Position numbers and translations under genes: made by a program
NCBI GenBank assembly: GCA_019873735.1
Contig: JAIOAQ010000001.1
Location: 124,001-188,000 of the forward strand
Direction of reading: 5' to 3'
DNA from: Chloroflexota bacterium
Lineage (GTDB): Bacteria; Chloroflexota; Anaerolineae; Anaerolineales; Villigracilaceae
DNA: 64,000 bases
Notes under the pieces: generated by a model
Databases searched by the model: none
Told to the model about the DNA's origin: nothing
Seen by the model: only the letters and a program-made list of their open reading frames with translations
Shown: in pieces, positions 42,631-52,986 of the stretch
Position numbering within the stretch: position 1 is the first letter of the stretch
How the letters are laid out: every line of letters starts with the position of its first letter

Positions 42631-44304
42631 CTAGCCTTGTTTTTGTTCGATTTTGGCCCAGGTGTCTTTTAACGATACGGTACGGTTGAAGACCGGTTTG
42701 CCGGGCGTCGAATCCGGGTCCATGCAAAAATAGCCGATCCGTTCAAACTGGAAGCGGTCGCCGGGTTTTGCCTCGGCCAGCGAAGGCTCAACAAAGCAAT
42801 CGGTCAGCACCTCCAGCGAGTGAGGATTGATAATCTGCTCCAGGTCTTCGATTTCGTCGGGCCGCTCAACGGTGAACAACTGGTCATATAAACGTATCTC
42901 TGCCGGGACGGCATGTTGGGCCGAGACCCAGTGCAGCGTGGCCTTTACCCGGCGGCCATCGGGCGCATCGCCGCCGCGCGTGGCCGGGTCGTAGGTACAA
43001 TGCACTTCGGTCACCTCGCCCGTGCTCGGGTCCCGCGTGACGCCCGTACAGGTCACCAGGTAGGCGTAGCGCAATCGCACTTCATTGCCCGGGTAGAGAC
43101 GGTGATACTTGGGAGGCGGTACCTCGCGGAAATCGTCTTGTTCAATGTACAGCACTTTGGAGAAAGGCACCTTGCGTGTACCGGCCTGTGCGTCTTCGGG
43201 ATTGTTGACCGCCTCCATCCATTCCACCTGCCCATCGGGGTAGTTGTCAATGACCAGTTTCAGCGGGCGCGTCACGGCCATGCGGCGCGGCGAATGTTTG
43301 TTCAGGTCGTCGCGGATGCAGGCCTCGAATTGAGCCATGTCCACCCAACTGTCGTTGCGTGTCTCGCCGGTGCGGGCAATGAAATCCAGAATGGCTTGCG
43401 GCGTAACGCCTCGCCGTCGCAGACCGCGCAGGGTTGTCAGGCGCGGATCGTCCCAGCCGCGCACAACGCCCAGTTCCACCAGTTTGCGCAGTTTGCGCTT
43501 GCTCATCATGGCATAGGTCAGATTGAGGCGCGAAAACTCAATTTGACGGCTGCGGAACTCGTCCAGTTGTTCCAGAAACCACTCGTAAAGCGGACGGTGG
43601 ATGATGTATTCCTGCGAACAAAGCGAGTGTGTAATGCCTTCCATCGAGTCGTTTTGCCCGTGTGACCAGTCGTAAAGCGGGTAGATGCACCATTTGGTGC
43701 CGGTGCGATGATGGGGCACTTTCAGGATGCGGTACATGACCGGATCGCGCATGACGATATTGGGATGGGCCATATCAATTTTGGCGCGCAAGACCCGGCT
43801 GCCTTCTGGAAATTCGCCGTTCTTCATGCGCTCAAGCAGGTCAAGGTTTTCTTCAACCGAACGATTGCGATACGGCGATTCGATACCGGGCTCTGTCAGC
43901 GTGCCGCGCGTGGCGCTGACTTCTTCGGGCGACTGATCGTCCACGTAGGCCAGGCCTTTCTTCACCAGGCGGATGGCCCATTCATACAGACGGTCGAAGT
44001 AGTCAGAAGCGTAAGTCTCCTTATCCCATTTAATGCCCAGCCAAAGGGTGTCTTCTTTGATGGCCTCGACATATTCCGTTTCTTCTTTGGCCGGGTTGGT
44101 ATCGTCGAAGCGCAAATACAACTCGCCGTTGAAATGCTTGGCCGTCAGGTAGTCAATGTAAAAGGCTTTGACATGTCCAATGTGCAAGTAACCGTTGGGT
44201 TCAGGTGGCAGGCGCGTGCGCACATAAGTGAAGCGGCCGCTGCGCAAATCTTCGGCCACTGCCTCAAGGATGAAATTGGCGGTTTTTGGTTCTTCGGTTG
44301 ACAT
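42631..44304 (-). CDS. glnS: Glutaminyl-tRNA synthetase
   Basis: 557-aa class I synthetase charging tRNA-Gln with glutamine. The HIGH motif is in [15 protein letters not shown], the KMSKS-like motif in YAMMSKRKL. The C-terminal anticodon-binding barrels ([30 protein letters not shown]) are complete. The length matches bacterial GlnRS. Bacteria with GlnRS usually acquired it from eukaryote-like ancestors and may not need GatCAB for tRNA-Gln. Single gene; divergent from the small membrane protein gene on the other strand. Confidence 0.97.
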   Translation of the reverse strand: MSTEEPKTANFILEAVAEDLRSGRFTYVRTRLPPEPNGYLHIGHVKAFYIDYLTAKHFNGELYLRFDDTNPAKEETEYVEAIKEDTLWLGIKWDKETYASDYFDRLYEWAIRLVKKGLAYVDDQSPEEVSATRGTLTEPGIESPYRNRSVEENLDLLERMKNGEFPEGSRVLRAKIDMAHPNIVMRDPVMYRILKVPHHRTGTKWCIYPLYDWSHGQNDSMEGITHSLCSQEYIIHRPLYEWFLEQLDEFRSRQIEFSRLNLTYAMMSKRKLRKLVELGVVRGWDDPRLTTLRGLRRRGVTPQAILDFIARTGETRNDSWVDMAQFEACIRDDLNKHSPRRMAVTRPLKLVIDNYPDGQVEWMEAVNNPEDAQAGTRKVPFSKVLYIEQDDFREVPPPKYHRLYPGNEVRLRYAYLVTCTGVTRDPSTGEVTEVHCTYDPATRGGDAPDGRRVKATLHWVSAQHAVPAEIRLYDQLFTVERPDEIEDLEQIINPHSLEVLTDCFVEPSLAEAKPGDRFQFERIGYFCMDPDSTPGKPVFNRTVSLKDTWAKIEQKQG

Positions 44305-44409
44305 ATACCTGCTCCGGTTAGGTGAGGGTAAACAGACTTTTTACATGCCGCGCATCGGCTGGCTTAACTGGTGTATTATATACCAAAAGAATTTTGCATG
44401 GAGGTAACG

Positions 44410-44739
44410 ATGAATCAAAAAACGCGTTTGCCGTTTTTGGGCACCTACTTTGATTCTCATTTCGTCTTTCGTCTGATTGGCGGCCTTCAAATTGCCGCCT
44501 GGGTGATTTTAGGGCTTTATGCGCTTGAATTCATTCTCAACATCACCATCTTTGTTCTACAAATTGCCCGCGGTTTCATGTTTGGCCTGGGGCCGACAGA
44601 CTACGCCTCACAGGTAACCTTCTATTTGAAACAACCGCTGGCCGGCATTTTGTTTTTCTTTGTGCTGCAGGCTGCGGCGCAGGCCCTGTTGATTTTGCTG
44701 GAAATTGAGGCCAACACCCGCGGCGCGAAAACGCGGTAG
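44410..44739 (+). CDS. Small integral membrane protein, unknown function
   Basis: 109 aa from the ATG at 44410 (MNQKTRLPFLG), with GGAGG 7 bases upstream. Two hydrophobic segments (IAAWVILGLYALEFILNITIFVL and AGILFFFVLQAAAQALLILL) suggest two TM helices, with a short basic tail. I do not recognise the family. It precedes a signal-peptide-bearing protein and pth-mfd on the same strand. Confidence 0.7.
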   Translation: MNQKTRLPFLGTYFDSHFVFRLIGGLQIAAWVILGLYALEFILNITIFVLQIARGFMFGLGPTDYASQVTFYLKQPLAGILFFFVLQAAAQALLILLEIEANTRGAKTR

Positions 44740-44776
44740 AAACTTCGCCGCTTTTGTGTTAGACTCAATCCTCGCG

Positions 44777-45364
44777 ATGAAGCCTTTGAGTCTAACCGTT
44801 TTGCTGGCATCCTGGCTGCTTTTTCCCTTTCCCGTCCTGGCGCAACAGGCGGGGATTGTGACCGCGCCGCTTTCGGGGCAGGCCGTGCAAGGCGCGGTGC
44901 CTGTTACCGGCACAACAGATGTAGAGGGTTTTTGCTCAGCCGAGATTGCCTTTGCTTATCAGGACGACCCGACCGACACCTGGTTTTTGATTGCCCAGAC
45001 CGAGGCTCCCGTGTTGGGAGATACGCTTGCGATTTGGGATACGACCATCATCACCGACGCTACCTACAAGTTGCGCCTGCGTATTTTCCTATCGGACGGC
45101 CGGGTTCTGGATACCTTTGTGACCAATCTCCGCGTGCGCAACTACACCCCGGTTGAGACCTCCACGCCCGACCCGGCGGCTCGTCCTACCCCGGGCCTGC
45201 TTCCGTTCCCTTTGCCGACCGACCCGCCCCAGCCGACTCCGCTGCCGCCCAATCCCGAGGCTGTGACCCCTCAAGAGGTATATCGGGCTGCATTCCAGGG
45301 CGCCCTGACAATTGTGGTTGCTTTCGTTGCGCTGGGCCTGCTCGTCCGCGTTCGTCGGCGTTAA
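44777..45364 (+). CDS. Exported, C-terminally anchored protein with Ig-like domain
   Basis: 195 aa from MKPLSLTVLL (44777). Signal peptide ending in FPVLAQQ; residues ~25-120 form a single beta-sandwich (GAVPVTGTTDVEGFCSAEIAF, KLRLRIFLSDGRVLDTFV), then a Pro-rich linker (PLPTDPPQPTPLPPNPE) and a C-terminal TM helix with a basic end (VAFVALGLLVRVRRR). So it is a surface protein held by its C terminus. Function unknown. The track ORF starts 24 codons too early. It is 20 bases upstream of pth. Confidence 0.78.
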   Translation: MKPLSLTVLLASWLLFPFPVLAQQAGIVTAPLSGQAVQGAVPVTGTTDVEGFCSAEIAFAYQDDPTDTWFLIAQTEAPVLGDTLAIWDTTIITDATYKLRLRIFLSDGRVLDTFVTNLRVRNYTPVETSTPDPAARPTPGLLPFPLPTDPPQPTPLPPNPEAVTPQEVYRAAFQGALTIVVAFVALGLLVRVRRR

Positions 45365-45384
45365 CTTTTTTCGATACCTTGCAC

Positions 45385-45978
45385 ATGTCTTCACTTCCTT
45401 TTCTTGTTGTTGGTCTTGGCAACCCTGGCCGTGAGTACCGCGAGAACCGCCACAATATCGGCTTTATGGTGATTGACCGCCTGTGCGTACGCCTGAACAT
45501 CGCCCTCAATCGGCTGCAAGCGCGCGCCCTGGTTGGATCGGCGCTGTATGAAGGCTGTAAAATGATCCTGGCCAAGCCTCAGACCTACATGAATTTATCC
45601 GGCCAGGCCGTGCAGGGACTGGTGCGTTTTTATAAACTGCCCCTCTCAAACCTGTTGGTGGTGCATGACGATCTCGATTTGCCATTGGGGGTAATTCGCA
45701 TGCGTCCCGGCGGCGGCTCCGCCGGACAAAAAGGGGTTGCTTCGATTATCGAGCGGCTTGGCACGCAGGACTTTCCGCGTCTGCGCCTGGGCATCGGCCG
45801 TCCTCCCGGCCGTATGGACCCGGCAGATTATGTCTTGCAGGATTTTCCGCCGGCCGACTTGTCCTTGCTTTCTGAGACGTTGGAGCGCGCCGCAAATGCG
45901 GTTCTGGTCTGGGTTGTGCAGGGGTTGGAAGCGGCCATGAATCAGTTCAACGGCAGCGTGGATTCGGGGGGAGTCTGA
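45385..45978 (+). CDS. pth: Peptidyl-tRNA hydrolase
   Basis: 197 aa. VVGLGNPGREYRENRHNIGF contains the catalytic His; YMNLSGQAVQG, VVHDDLDLPLG and RPGGGSAGQKGV are the remaining signatures. Releases tRNA from peptidyl-tRNA lost from ribosomes. Start at the ATG of 45385 (MSSLPFLVV); the track begins two codons earlier at a TTG. It is 5 bases upstream of mfd, a pairing common in bacteria. Confidence 0.97.
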   Translation: MSSLPFLVVGLGNPGREYRENRHNIGFMVIDRLCVRLNIALNRLQARALVGSALYEGCKMILAKPQTYMNLSGQAVQGLVRFYKLPLSNLLVVHDDLDLPLGVIRMRPGGGSAGQKGVASIIERLGTQDFPRLRLGIGRPPGRMDPADYVLQDFPPADLSLLSETLERAANAVLVWVVQGLEAAMNQFNGSVDSGGV

Positions 45979-45983
45979 TTTGA

Positions 45984-48900
45984 ATGCAGCCGCTTCTTGA
46001 TACCCTCAGGCAACTTCCGGCTTACAGCCGTTTTCTTGCCTCTCTGCGCGCAGGCGAGAGGCTGCCCGCGCTTTGCTTGCCCGCTGCGGCGCGTTTACCT
46101 GTCCTGGCCGCGCTGTATCAGGACCTGCAGCGTCCCCTCCTGCTGTTGACAGACCGCGCCGATCATGCCCTGGCGTTAACCGATGAACTTGCCTTCTGGC
46201 TGCCTGATGCGCCGCGCCTGAATTTTAATGAGCCGGTTCCGTTGTTCTATGAACAGGCTGCATGGGGCAGCGCAACCCGCCGCGGGCGTTTGCAGGCGCT
46301 GACCGCGCTGGCCTCGTATCATTTGCCCTTTGCCGAAAAGCCGCTCCGCCCGCCGGTGCTGATCGCCTCCGCACGCGCCCTGATGACGCGCACCCTGCCG
46401 CGGCGGGATTTTCTCAAAGCCTGCCGCCTTCTGCGCGCCGGGCAGGCAGTTCAGCCGACGGTTCTGCGCCGCGACTGGCTGGCGCAGGGCTATCAACCGG
46501 TTGACACCGTCCTTGAGCCGGGACAGTTTTCTCACCGCGGCGGGATTCTCGATATCTGGCCTGCAGCCGAATCCCTTCCGGTGCGCATAGATTTCTTTGG
46601 GGACGAGGTCGAAACCCTGCGTTCCTTCGACCCGGCCACGCAGCGTACGGTCAAGAACCTGACATCGGTCCTCATCACCCCGGCGCGGGAATATCTGCTT
46701 TCGGATATATCTGACAATCCCCGCGCCCAGATGGCCGAAGACGACATCACCGAGTTTTATATTCCCGTTTTGCATCCGTTTTCCGCCTCGCTGCTAGACT
46801 ACCTGCCTCAGGAGGCATGGGTGCTGGTGGACGATGCCAGCCTGTTTGAGAGTATGGTGATCGAAGTTGAAGAGCAGGCTGTCAAATTTCGGCAGGAATG
46901 TCTGGCCGAGGGTACGCTGGCTGACGATTTCCCAATCCCATACCTGACCTGGTCTGAATTGCAGGATGGTTTGCATGCCCGCCGCTGGATTGAACTGGGC
47001 TACTCCGGCGCAGGTGAAGAAGCGGGCTCGGCAGAGGGCCTTGCTGCCCATTTTGGCCAGTTAGAGCGCTTTGCGGGTCGCCTCAAGCCTTTTATCGAGT
47101 ACCTGGCCGGACTGGTTTCTGAGAACCGCCGGGTGTTTGTGGTCACCCGTCAGATGGCCCGCCTGCAGGAGTTATGGCTGGAATACCAGCCTCAGTTGAC
47201 TTTGCAAAAGCCAGATTTGAACCCGGCTCAGGCGGCTTTTGTCGAGGGTTCTCTTTCAGGCGGCTGGCAACTGGCCGATACGGCGCTGATCACCGATTCT
47301 GAAATCTTCGGTTGGGCGCGCCCGCAGCCGCGTAGCCGTCAGCCGACCGGCGCCGAGACGCCGGAAGCCGCTTATGCCGATTTGCATCCGGGCGATTATG
47401 TGGTGCATATTGACCATGGCATCGGCAAATACGTTGGCCTTGTTCGCCGCCACCTGGATGGCCTGGAACGCGAGTTTCTATGCGTCGAGTACCAGGACGG
47501 CGATCAGTTATTTGTCCCTATTCATCAAGCAGACCGGCTGACCCGTTACGTAGGCGCGGAGGGGTCGCTTCCGGCGCTTGACCATTTGGGCGGCGCCGAA
47601 TGGCATGCCACCAAGGGCCGCGTCAGGGAGGCGGTTCAGCAGGTGGCGCAGGAACTGCTCGACCTGTACGCTCGCCGTCAGGTTGTCCGCGGTTACGCCT
47701 TTTCCCCCGATACGGCCTGGCAAAAAGAACTGGAAGATTCGTTCCCGTACATTGAAACCGAAGACCAGTTGCGCGCCTTGCAGGAAATCAAACGCGATAT
47801 GGAAGCGCCGCGCCCGATGGATCGCCTCTTGTGCGGCGACGTGGGTTACGGCAAGACCGAGGTCGCCCTGCGCGCGGCTTTCAAGGCAGTAGTGGACAGC
47901 CGCCAGGTGGCCGTTTTGGTGCCGACCACCGTCCTGGCCCAGCAGCATTACGAGACCTTTCGTCAGCGGCTGGCGGCTTTCCCGGTCACGGTGGAGATGC
48001 TTTCCCGTTTCCGCAGCCCGCGCGAGCAGAGTGAAGTCTTAAGCGGCCTGGCGCAAGGGACGGTGGACATTGTCATCGGTACGCATCGTCTGCTCCAGCC
48101 GGATGTGCAATTCAAAGACTTGGGCCTGGTGATTATTGATGAAGAACAGCGCTTTGGCGTAACCCATAAAGAACATCTGAAAAAGTTGCGCACAGAAGTG
48201 GACGTGCTTACCCTCACGGCCACACCCATCCCGCGCACGCTTTACATGGCGTTGACAGGCGTGCGCGACATTTCAAATCTGAACACCCCTCCTGAAGAAC
48301 GCCTGCCCGTCGTCACCCATGTTGGCCCTTATTCCCCGCGCCTGGTGCGGCAGGCGATTCTGCGCGAACTGGAGCGCGGCGGTCAGGTCTTTTTTGTTCA
48401 CAACCGCGTGCAGACGATTCACGCCATGCGCATGCATCTTGAAAAACTCGTCCCTGAGGCACGCATTGCTGTGGCGCATGGACAAATGCCAGAGCATGAA
48501 CTGGCATCGGCCATGCAGCGCTTCAACGCCGGAGAAGTGGATATCCTGCTTGCAACCTCGATCATCGAATCGGGGCTGGATATTCCGAATGCCAACACCC
48601 TGATTGTGGATCGCGGTGACACCTTTGGTCTGGCGCAGTTGTACCAACTGCGCGGGCGTGTCGGGCGCGGCGCGGTGCGCGCCTATGCCTACATCTTTCG
48701 TCATCGCAAGAAACCGCCCACTCCCGATGGCCAGCAGCGGCTGGAGGTGATTGCCGAAAATACCCAGTTAGGGGCGGGCTATTCCATTGCCATGCGGGAT
48801 CTGGAAATTCGCGGCGCGGGCGAGTTGCTGGGCTCGCGTCAGCATGGACATATTCAGGCGGTGGGTTTTCACCTTTACACCCGCTTGCTGGCAGATGCCG

Positions 48901-49409
48901 TCCGCCGTCTGCGCGCCGCGGCCGGCGGTGCGCTCCCGCCCACCGCGGCCGGCTTCGACCAGTTCAGCGCGCCGCTTTCGCTGCCGGTCAACGTGGACTT
49001 GCCGCTTGCAATTGGCATCCCCACCGACTATATCCCCGACCAAGATTTGCGCCTTCGCCTCTATCGCCGTCTGGCCGATTTGCGCGACGAAGCCGAGATC
49101 GAGGCCCTGGCCGAAGAATTCAAAGACCGCTTTGGACCTTTGCCTGAAATGACGGCCAACCTGCTCTATCAGATGCGGGTTAAACTCCGGGCCGAGCGCG
49201 CCGGCCTGGCGTCGGTCGGAATCGAGGGAGGTCAAATTGCATTGCGTTACCCGCCGCCTCCAGACGGCAGTCAGCCCCAATCGTTACGCGATTTGCAGCC
49301 TCAAGTGCGTGGTGGGAAAAATGTCTACTGGTGTATGTTTATGCGAGAACCCGATTGGCAAGAGCGCTTGCTTGATGTGCTCAATTCACTCTTGGACGTG
49401 AAACTTTGA
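45984..49409 (+). CDS. mfd: Transcription-repair coupling factor
   Basis: 1141 aa. An N-terminal UvrB-like/UvrA-binding region (RGGILDIWPAAESLPVRIDFFGDEVE) is followed by the CarD-like RNA-polymerase-binding domain (HPGDYVVHIDHGIGKYVGL, ~residues 470-540). The helicase motor has Walker A LLCGDVGYGKTEVALRAA, VIIDEEQRFGVTHKEHL and TATPIPRTL; the TRCF domain is at the C terminus. It removes stalled RNA polymerase and recruits UvrABC. Its end overlaps the TTG start of the next gene by four bases. Confidence 0.97.
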   Translation: MQPLLDTLRQLPAYSRFLASLRAGERLPALCLPAAARLPVLAALYQDLQRPLLLLTDRADHALALTDELAFWLPDAPRLNFNEPVPLFYEQAAWGSATRRGRLQALTALASYHLPFAEKPLRPPVLIASARALMTRTLPRRDFLKACRLLRAGQAVQPTVLRRDWLAQGYQPVDTVLEPGQFSHRGGILDIWPAAESLPVRIDFFGDEVETLRSFDPATQRTVKNLTSVLITPAREYLLSDISDNPRAQMAEDDITEFYIPVLHPFSASLLDYLPQEAWVLVDDASLFESMVIEVEEQAVKFRQECLAEGTLADDFPIPYLTWSELQDGLHARRWIELGYSGAGEEAGSAEGLAAHFGQLERFAGRLKPFIEYLAGLVSENRRVFVVTRQMARLQELWLEYQPQLTLQKPDLNPAQAAFVEGSLSGGWQLADTALITDSEIFGWARPQPRSRQPTGAETPEAAYADLHPGDYVVHIDHGIGKYVGLVRRHLDGLEREFLCVEYQDGDQLFVPIHQADRLTRYVGAEGSLPALDHLGGAEWHATKGRVREAVQQVAQELLDLYARRQVVRGYAFSPDTAWQKELEDSFPYIETEDQLRALQEIKRDMEAPRPMDRLLCGDVGYGKTEVALRAAFKAVVDSRQVAVLVPTTVLAQQHYETFRQRLAAFPVTVEMLSRFRSPREQSEVLSGLAQGTVDIVIGTHRLLQPDVQFKDLGLVIIDEEQRFGVTHKEHLKKLRTEVDVLTLTATPIPRTLYMALTGVRDISNLNTPPEERLPVVTHVGPYSPRLVRQAILRELERGGQVFFVHNRVQTIHAMRMHLEKLVPEARIAVAHGQMPEHELASAMQRFNAGEVDILLATSIIESGLDIPNANTLIVDRGDTFGLAQLYQLRGRVGRGAVRAYAYIFRHRKKPPTPDGQQRLEVIAENTQLGAGYSIAMRDLEIRGAGELLGSRQHGHIQAVGFHLYTRLLADAVRRLRAAAGGALPPTAAGFDQFSAPLSLPVNVDLPLAIGIPTDYIPDQDLRLRLYRRLADLRDEAEIEALAEEFKDRFGPLPEMTANLLYQMRVKLRAERAGLASVGIEGGQIALRYPPPPDGSQPQSLRDLQPQVRGGKNVYWCMFMREPDWQERLLDVLNSLLDVKL

Positions 49410-52400
49410 AACCATCCAATTCACCCGTTAGAACGGGCCGGGCAGAAGCCCGACTGGTTGCTCGTCGGCTGGGCAATGCCCTGGTCACCCTCCTGATCAT
49501 CGCCTACATCACCTTTTGGGGGCTGATTCTGGCCGAACGCGGCCGCGCCCATCAACCTGCGCGTCCGTTAGAGGCCGCCTGGCAAGCCCTCTTGCGTACC
49601 GCTGAATATATTTTCGCGCATCCGCAGGAATATCTTTGGAAAAAAGAAACCCATCAGGCCTTTGCGCTTGTAGCCGGCACATTGCAGGCCAGCGCCGTCC
49701 TGCTGTTGTTGGCGCTTGGGGTGGCTGTCCTGCTTGGCTTCTTGTTGGGGTTAACGGCCGCTTTGAGGCGCCAGAAGGCCGCCGCAGCTTTCGTCATGCT
49801 CCTCTCGGTGCTTGGCACTTCTACGCCCAGTTTCCTGTTCGCTATGCTTTTATGGGTGGGCAACATCTGGCTGCATCGGGGTTTTGGCTGGCGCGCCCTC
49901 CCCTCGGCCGGCTTTGGCTGGGATGCCCATCTCGTCATGCCCGTCCTTGTCTTGGCCATGCGGCCGTTATCGCAGATTGCACAGGTGACGTACATTACCA
50001 TCCGCGATGTCCTGCAACAGGACTATATACGTACCGCCCGTTCCAAAGGCCTTTCCTGGCGTCTGGTCCGCAACGCCCATGTTCTGCCCAACATTCTCAT
50101 TCCCACCCTGACCACCCTGGGGACTTCTTTGCGTTTCTCGCTGGCCAGCCTGCCGGTAGTTGACCTTTTCTTTAATTGGCCGGGCGTGGGGTTGACTCTG
50201 CTTCAAGCCATTGAACAGGGCAACTCGGCGTTTGTCGCCGACTTGCTTGTCTCTCTGGGGGCGTTTTTCTTGCTGGTCAACCTGTTGATTGAAATCCTGT
50301 TTCCGCTGGTGGATGCCCGCTTGCGGAACGAGGCCGGCGAGGAACGACGTGAAGATCGGCAGACGTTTTGGGACTGGCTGCGCGGCATAGCGGCCGGACT
50401 GAGGCTCTGGGTGGACGACGTGCGCCGGCGGTTCGTTCACCGGACCGGCAGTCTGCCTCCGTTACCCGAAGGTTTATCTCTGCCGAAAATGGAGCGCGAG
50501 AACCCGGCGGCTGCACGCCGCCGCTGGTTGGTATCCAGCCTGCTTGCCAACCCCGCTCTTTTGGCAGGCGGTTTGCTGCTGGCAGGGCTGTTGACAGTGG
50601 CCATCTTTGGCGAGAAAATGACCGCCGCCAGCCCGTACAAGGTCAACGGCGTGATGATGATAGACGGCGTCATCGGCGCTCCGCCTTACGCGCCTTCCGA
50701 AACCTTCCCCTGGGGGACAGATTACATCGGCCGTGACCTGCAAGCGTTGGTTCTGGCAGGCGGCAAGCGGACGCTTTTGCTCGCCTTTTTTGCCATGTTG
50801 GCCCGCCTGGGACTTGGCGCCTTTCTGGGCGCCCTGGCTGGCTGGCAGCGCGGCGGCTGGCTGGACCGCCTGGTCACCGGCGCAATTGGCGTTTGGGCGG
50901 CGTTTCCGGTGACGCTGTTTGCCGCCTTGCTGATCCAGGCGCTGGGCATTCAGCAAGGCATGTGGGTCTTTGTGGTGGCTCTCTCGGTCGTGGGCTGGGG
51001 AGAAGTGGCTCAGTTTGTGCGCGGCCAGGTAATCGCCCTGAAACCCCAACTCTTTGTGGAAGCGGCCCGCTCAGCCGGCTCCCGCTCCGGCCAGATCCTT
51101 GCGCGTCACATCCTGCCCAACCTGGTCAACGCGCTGATTGTTTTGGCCGTCCTGGAAATGGGCGGGGTGATGATGCTGCTGGCCGAACTGGGTTACCTGG
51201 ATATCTACATGGGCGGCGGCTTCCGCGCTGCCATTGCCGATCTGGGGCGTACCATGCTGGTGGTGCATTTTTCAGATGTCCCCGAATGGGCCGCTCTGAT
51301 TGCCAACATCCGCAACTGGTGGCGCAGTTATCCCTGGATGGCGCTTTATCCAGGAGCCGCCTTCTTTCTGGCAATCATCACGTTCAATCTGTTTGGCGAA
51401 GGCCTGCGCCGTTTTTTAGACGATACCCATGCCAACCTGAGCCGTCTGTTTAACCGTTACACCTTGGTCGCCGCGCTGGGCCTGTTTGTGGCTGTTGCCT
51501 TATTCTTGCAGAGTGTTTCGCCGCTTGGCATCTATCGCGCCGAGGCGTTGCGTTTTGACGAACAGAGAGTCGTAAAAGACATCTGTGCGCTGAGTTCGGC
51601 TGAGTTTGCCGGCCGCGAGAGCGGAACGCCGGGAGCGGAGGCGGCTGCCCGTTACATTGCCCGGCGGATGGAAGAGATTGGTCTCTTGCCGGGAGGAAAC
51701 GGCACTAACTACATCGAAGAGCAAATCAATCCCAGCCTTCACCTGGTTAAAACGCCCCGCTTGCAAGTCTTGAACGCCGAGGGGGGCGTGCTACAAGATT
51801 TTGTCTATCGTGCTGATTTCGTTGAAGTGCCGGGCTCTTTGCAATATGGTGACTTTCAAGGGCGGTTGGTGGCGCTTTCTTTTGGCCCGCCAAGGGAAAG
51901 CCCCGGCGCAGATGTTTACAGCGTGCACGATTTGATCACCCGCGACGACATTGTTCTGATAGAAAAAGACGACCTGGATAAGGTTTCTATTGGCATGCTT
52001 GGCGGTTTATTGATCATTACTCCCAATCCTGCCGACTTGACGGTCAGGCAATTGTATCCGTCTGAAGTCGCGGTTTTTAGCACACGTTCTGTGCCGGTGA
52101 TGTATATCTCGCCTGCCGCCGCCGACCGTCTGTTGCGCTATGGCGGCACAACCCTGGAGGAAGTGCGCGCCGTCTCCGCCTCGCTTGCCCCCGGTCAGGC
52201 CGTAAGACACGATACGGGTTTGCAGGCAGCCATGTCTGTGGACGTGCGGCTGCCAGAGAATCTGGCAGAAGAAAAGTCCTACCACGTTTTAGGTGTGCTC
52301 CCCGGCGCCGATTCCGAATCGGGCCTCGATTCGCAGGCGATTATCGTCAGCGCTTATTATGATGGGGTGGGCGTCAGCCCGGATGGGACAATTTACGCCG

Positions 52401-52924
52401 GCGCGAATGACAATGCCAGCGGCGTGGCTACGATGCTGGAACTTGCCCGCCTGCTTAAACAAAGCCCCTATCAGCCGGACAAAACCATTATCTTTGCGGC
52501 CTGGCCCGCCGGTGAACGCGGCGAAGGTTTGAGTGTGGCGACGATCATGAATCTGCGCACCGGCTTTGACCGCCTGGAAGTTGAAGCCGTGGTTGAACTT
52601 TCTGGCGTCGGCGCCGGCAGCGGCAAAGCGATTGCCGTGGGCGAAGACAGCAGTTACCGTCTGGTCAAACTCTTTCAGTCTGCGGCGGGCAAATTGAATG
52701 TTCCGACCACAACCCGCGGCCGCGGTCCGCATTATGGCCGCGATATTCCCCCTGCTTTTGGCGGACGGAAGTCTATGACGCTTTCCATATCCTGGGACGG
52801 CGCCGACGAATTCGCTCACACCCCCCTCGATGTGTGCGAACGCATTGACCCTCAAAAGATTCGCTCCATTGGCCGGACGGTGTATCTGACCTTGCTTGTG
52901 CTTGGCCGCGAGACCGAATACTAG
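49406..52924 (+). CDS. Fusion of two Dpp-type ABC permeases with a C-terminal M28-like peptidase domain
   Basis: 1172 aa. Residues ~20-310: DppB-like permease (EAA loop DYIRTARSKGLSWRLVRNAH). Residues ~370-680: DppC-like permease (TDYIGRDLQALVLAGGKRTL; VEAARSAGSRSGQILARHIL). After a further TM segment (~690-710), residues ~715-1172 are an M28-like domain, likely extracytoplasmic. Metal-site comparison by eye: IIVSAYYDGVG where a His is usual, GANDNASGVA keeps the bridging Asp, WPAGERGEG seems to lose the general-base Glu, FAHTPLDV keeps the His. So substrate binding rather than hydrolysis is likely. The TTG start overlaps the mfd stop (TTGA). No ATPase or binding-protein gene is adjacent. Confidence 0.85.
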   Translation: MKPSNSPVRTGRAEARLVARRLGNALVTLLIIAYITFWGLILAERGRAHQPARPLEAAWQALLRTAEYIFAHPQEYLWKKETHQAFALVAGTLQASAVLLLLALGVAVLLGFLLGLTAALRRQKAAAAFVMLLSVLGTSTPSFLFAMLLWVGNIWLHRGFGWRALPSAGFGWDAHLVMPVLVLAMRPLSQIAQVTYITIRDVLQQDYIRTARSKGLSWRLVRNAHVLPNILIPTLTTLGTSLRFSLASLPVVDLFFNWPGVGLTLLQAIEQGNSAFVADLLVSLGAFFLLVNLLIEILFPLVDARLRNEAGEERREDRQTFWDWLRGIAAGLRLWVDDVRRRFVHRTGSLPPLPEGLSLPKMERENPAAARRRWLVSSLLANPALLAGGLLLAGLLTVAIFGEKMTAASPYKVNGVMMIDGVIGAPPYAPSETFPWGTDYIGRDLQALVLAGGKRTLLLAFFAMLARLGLGAFLGALAGWQRGGWLDRLVTGAIGVWAAFPVTLFAALLIQALGIQQGMWVFVVALSVVGWGEVAQFVRGQVIALKPQLFVEAARSAGSRSGQILARHILPNLVNALIVLAVLEMGGVMMLLAELGYLDIYMGGGFRAAIADLGRTMLVVHFSDVPEWAALIANIRNWWRSYPWMALYPGAAFFLAIITFNLFGEGLRRFLDDTHANLSRLFNRYTLVAALGLFVAVALFLQSVSPLGIYRAEALRFDEQRVVKDICALSSAEFAGRESGTPGAEAAARYIARRMEEIGLLPGGNGTNYIEEQINPSLHLVKTPRLQVLNAEGGVLQDFVYRADFVEVPGSLQYGDFQGRLVALSFGPPRESPGADVYSVHDLITRDDIVLIEKDDLDKVSIGMLGGLLIITPNPADLTVRQLYPSEVAVFSTRSVPVMYISPAAADRLLRYGGTTLEEVRAVSASLAPGQAVRHDTGLQAAMSVDVRLPENLAEEKSYHVLGVLPGADSESGLDSQAIIVSAYYDGVGVSPDGTIYAGANDNASGVATMLELARLLKQSPYQPDKTIIFAAWPAGERGEGLSVATIMNLRTGFDRLEVEAVVELSGVGAGSGKAIAVGEDSSYRLVKLFQSAAGKLNVPTTTRGRGPHYGRDIPPAFGGRKSMTLSISWDGADEFAHTPLDVCERIDPQKIRSIGRTVYLTLLVLGRETEY

Positions 52925-52986
52925 CGTAATCGTGCCAGTTGCGTGCATGGTAAAATACCTCACTCTCAATTCTCCAAAGGTGTTCT

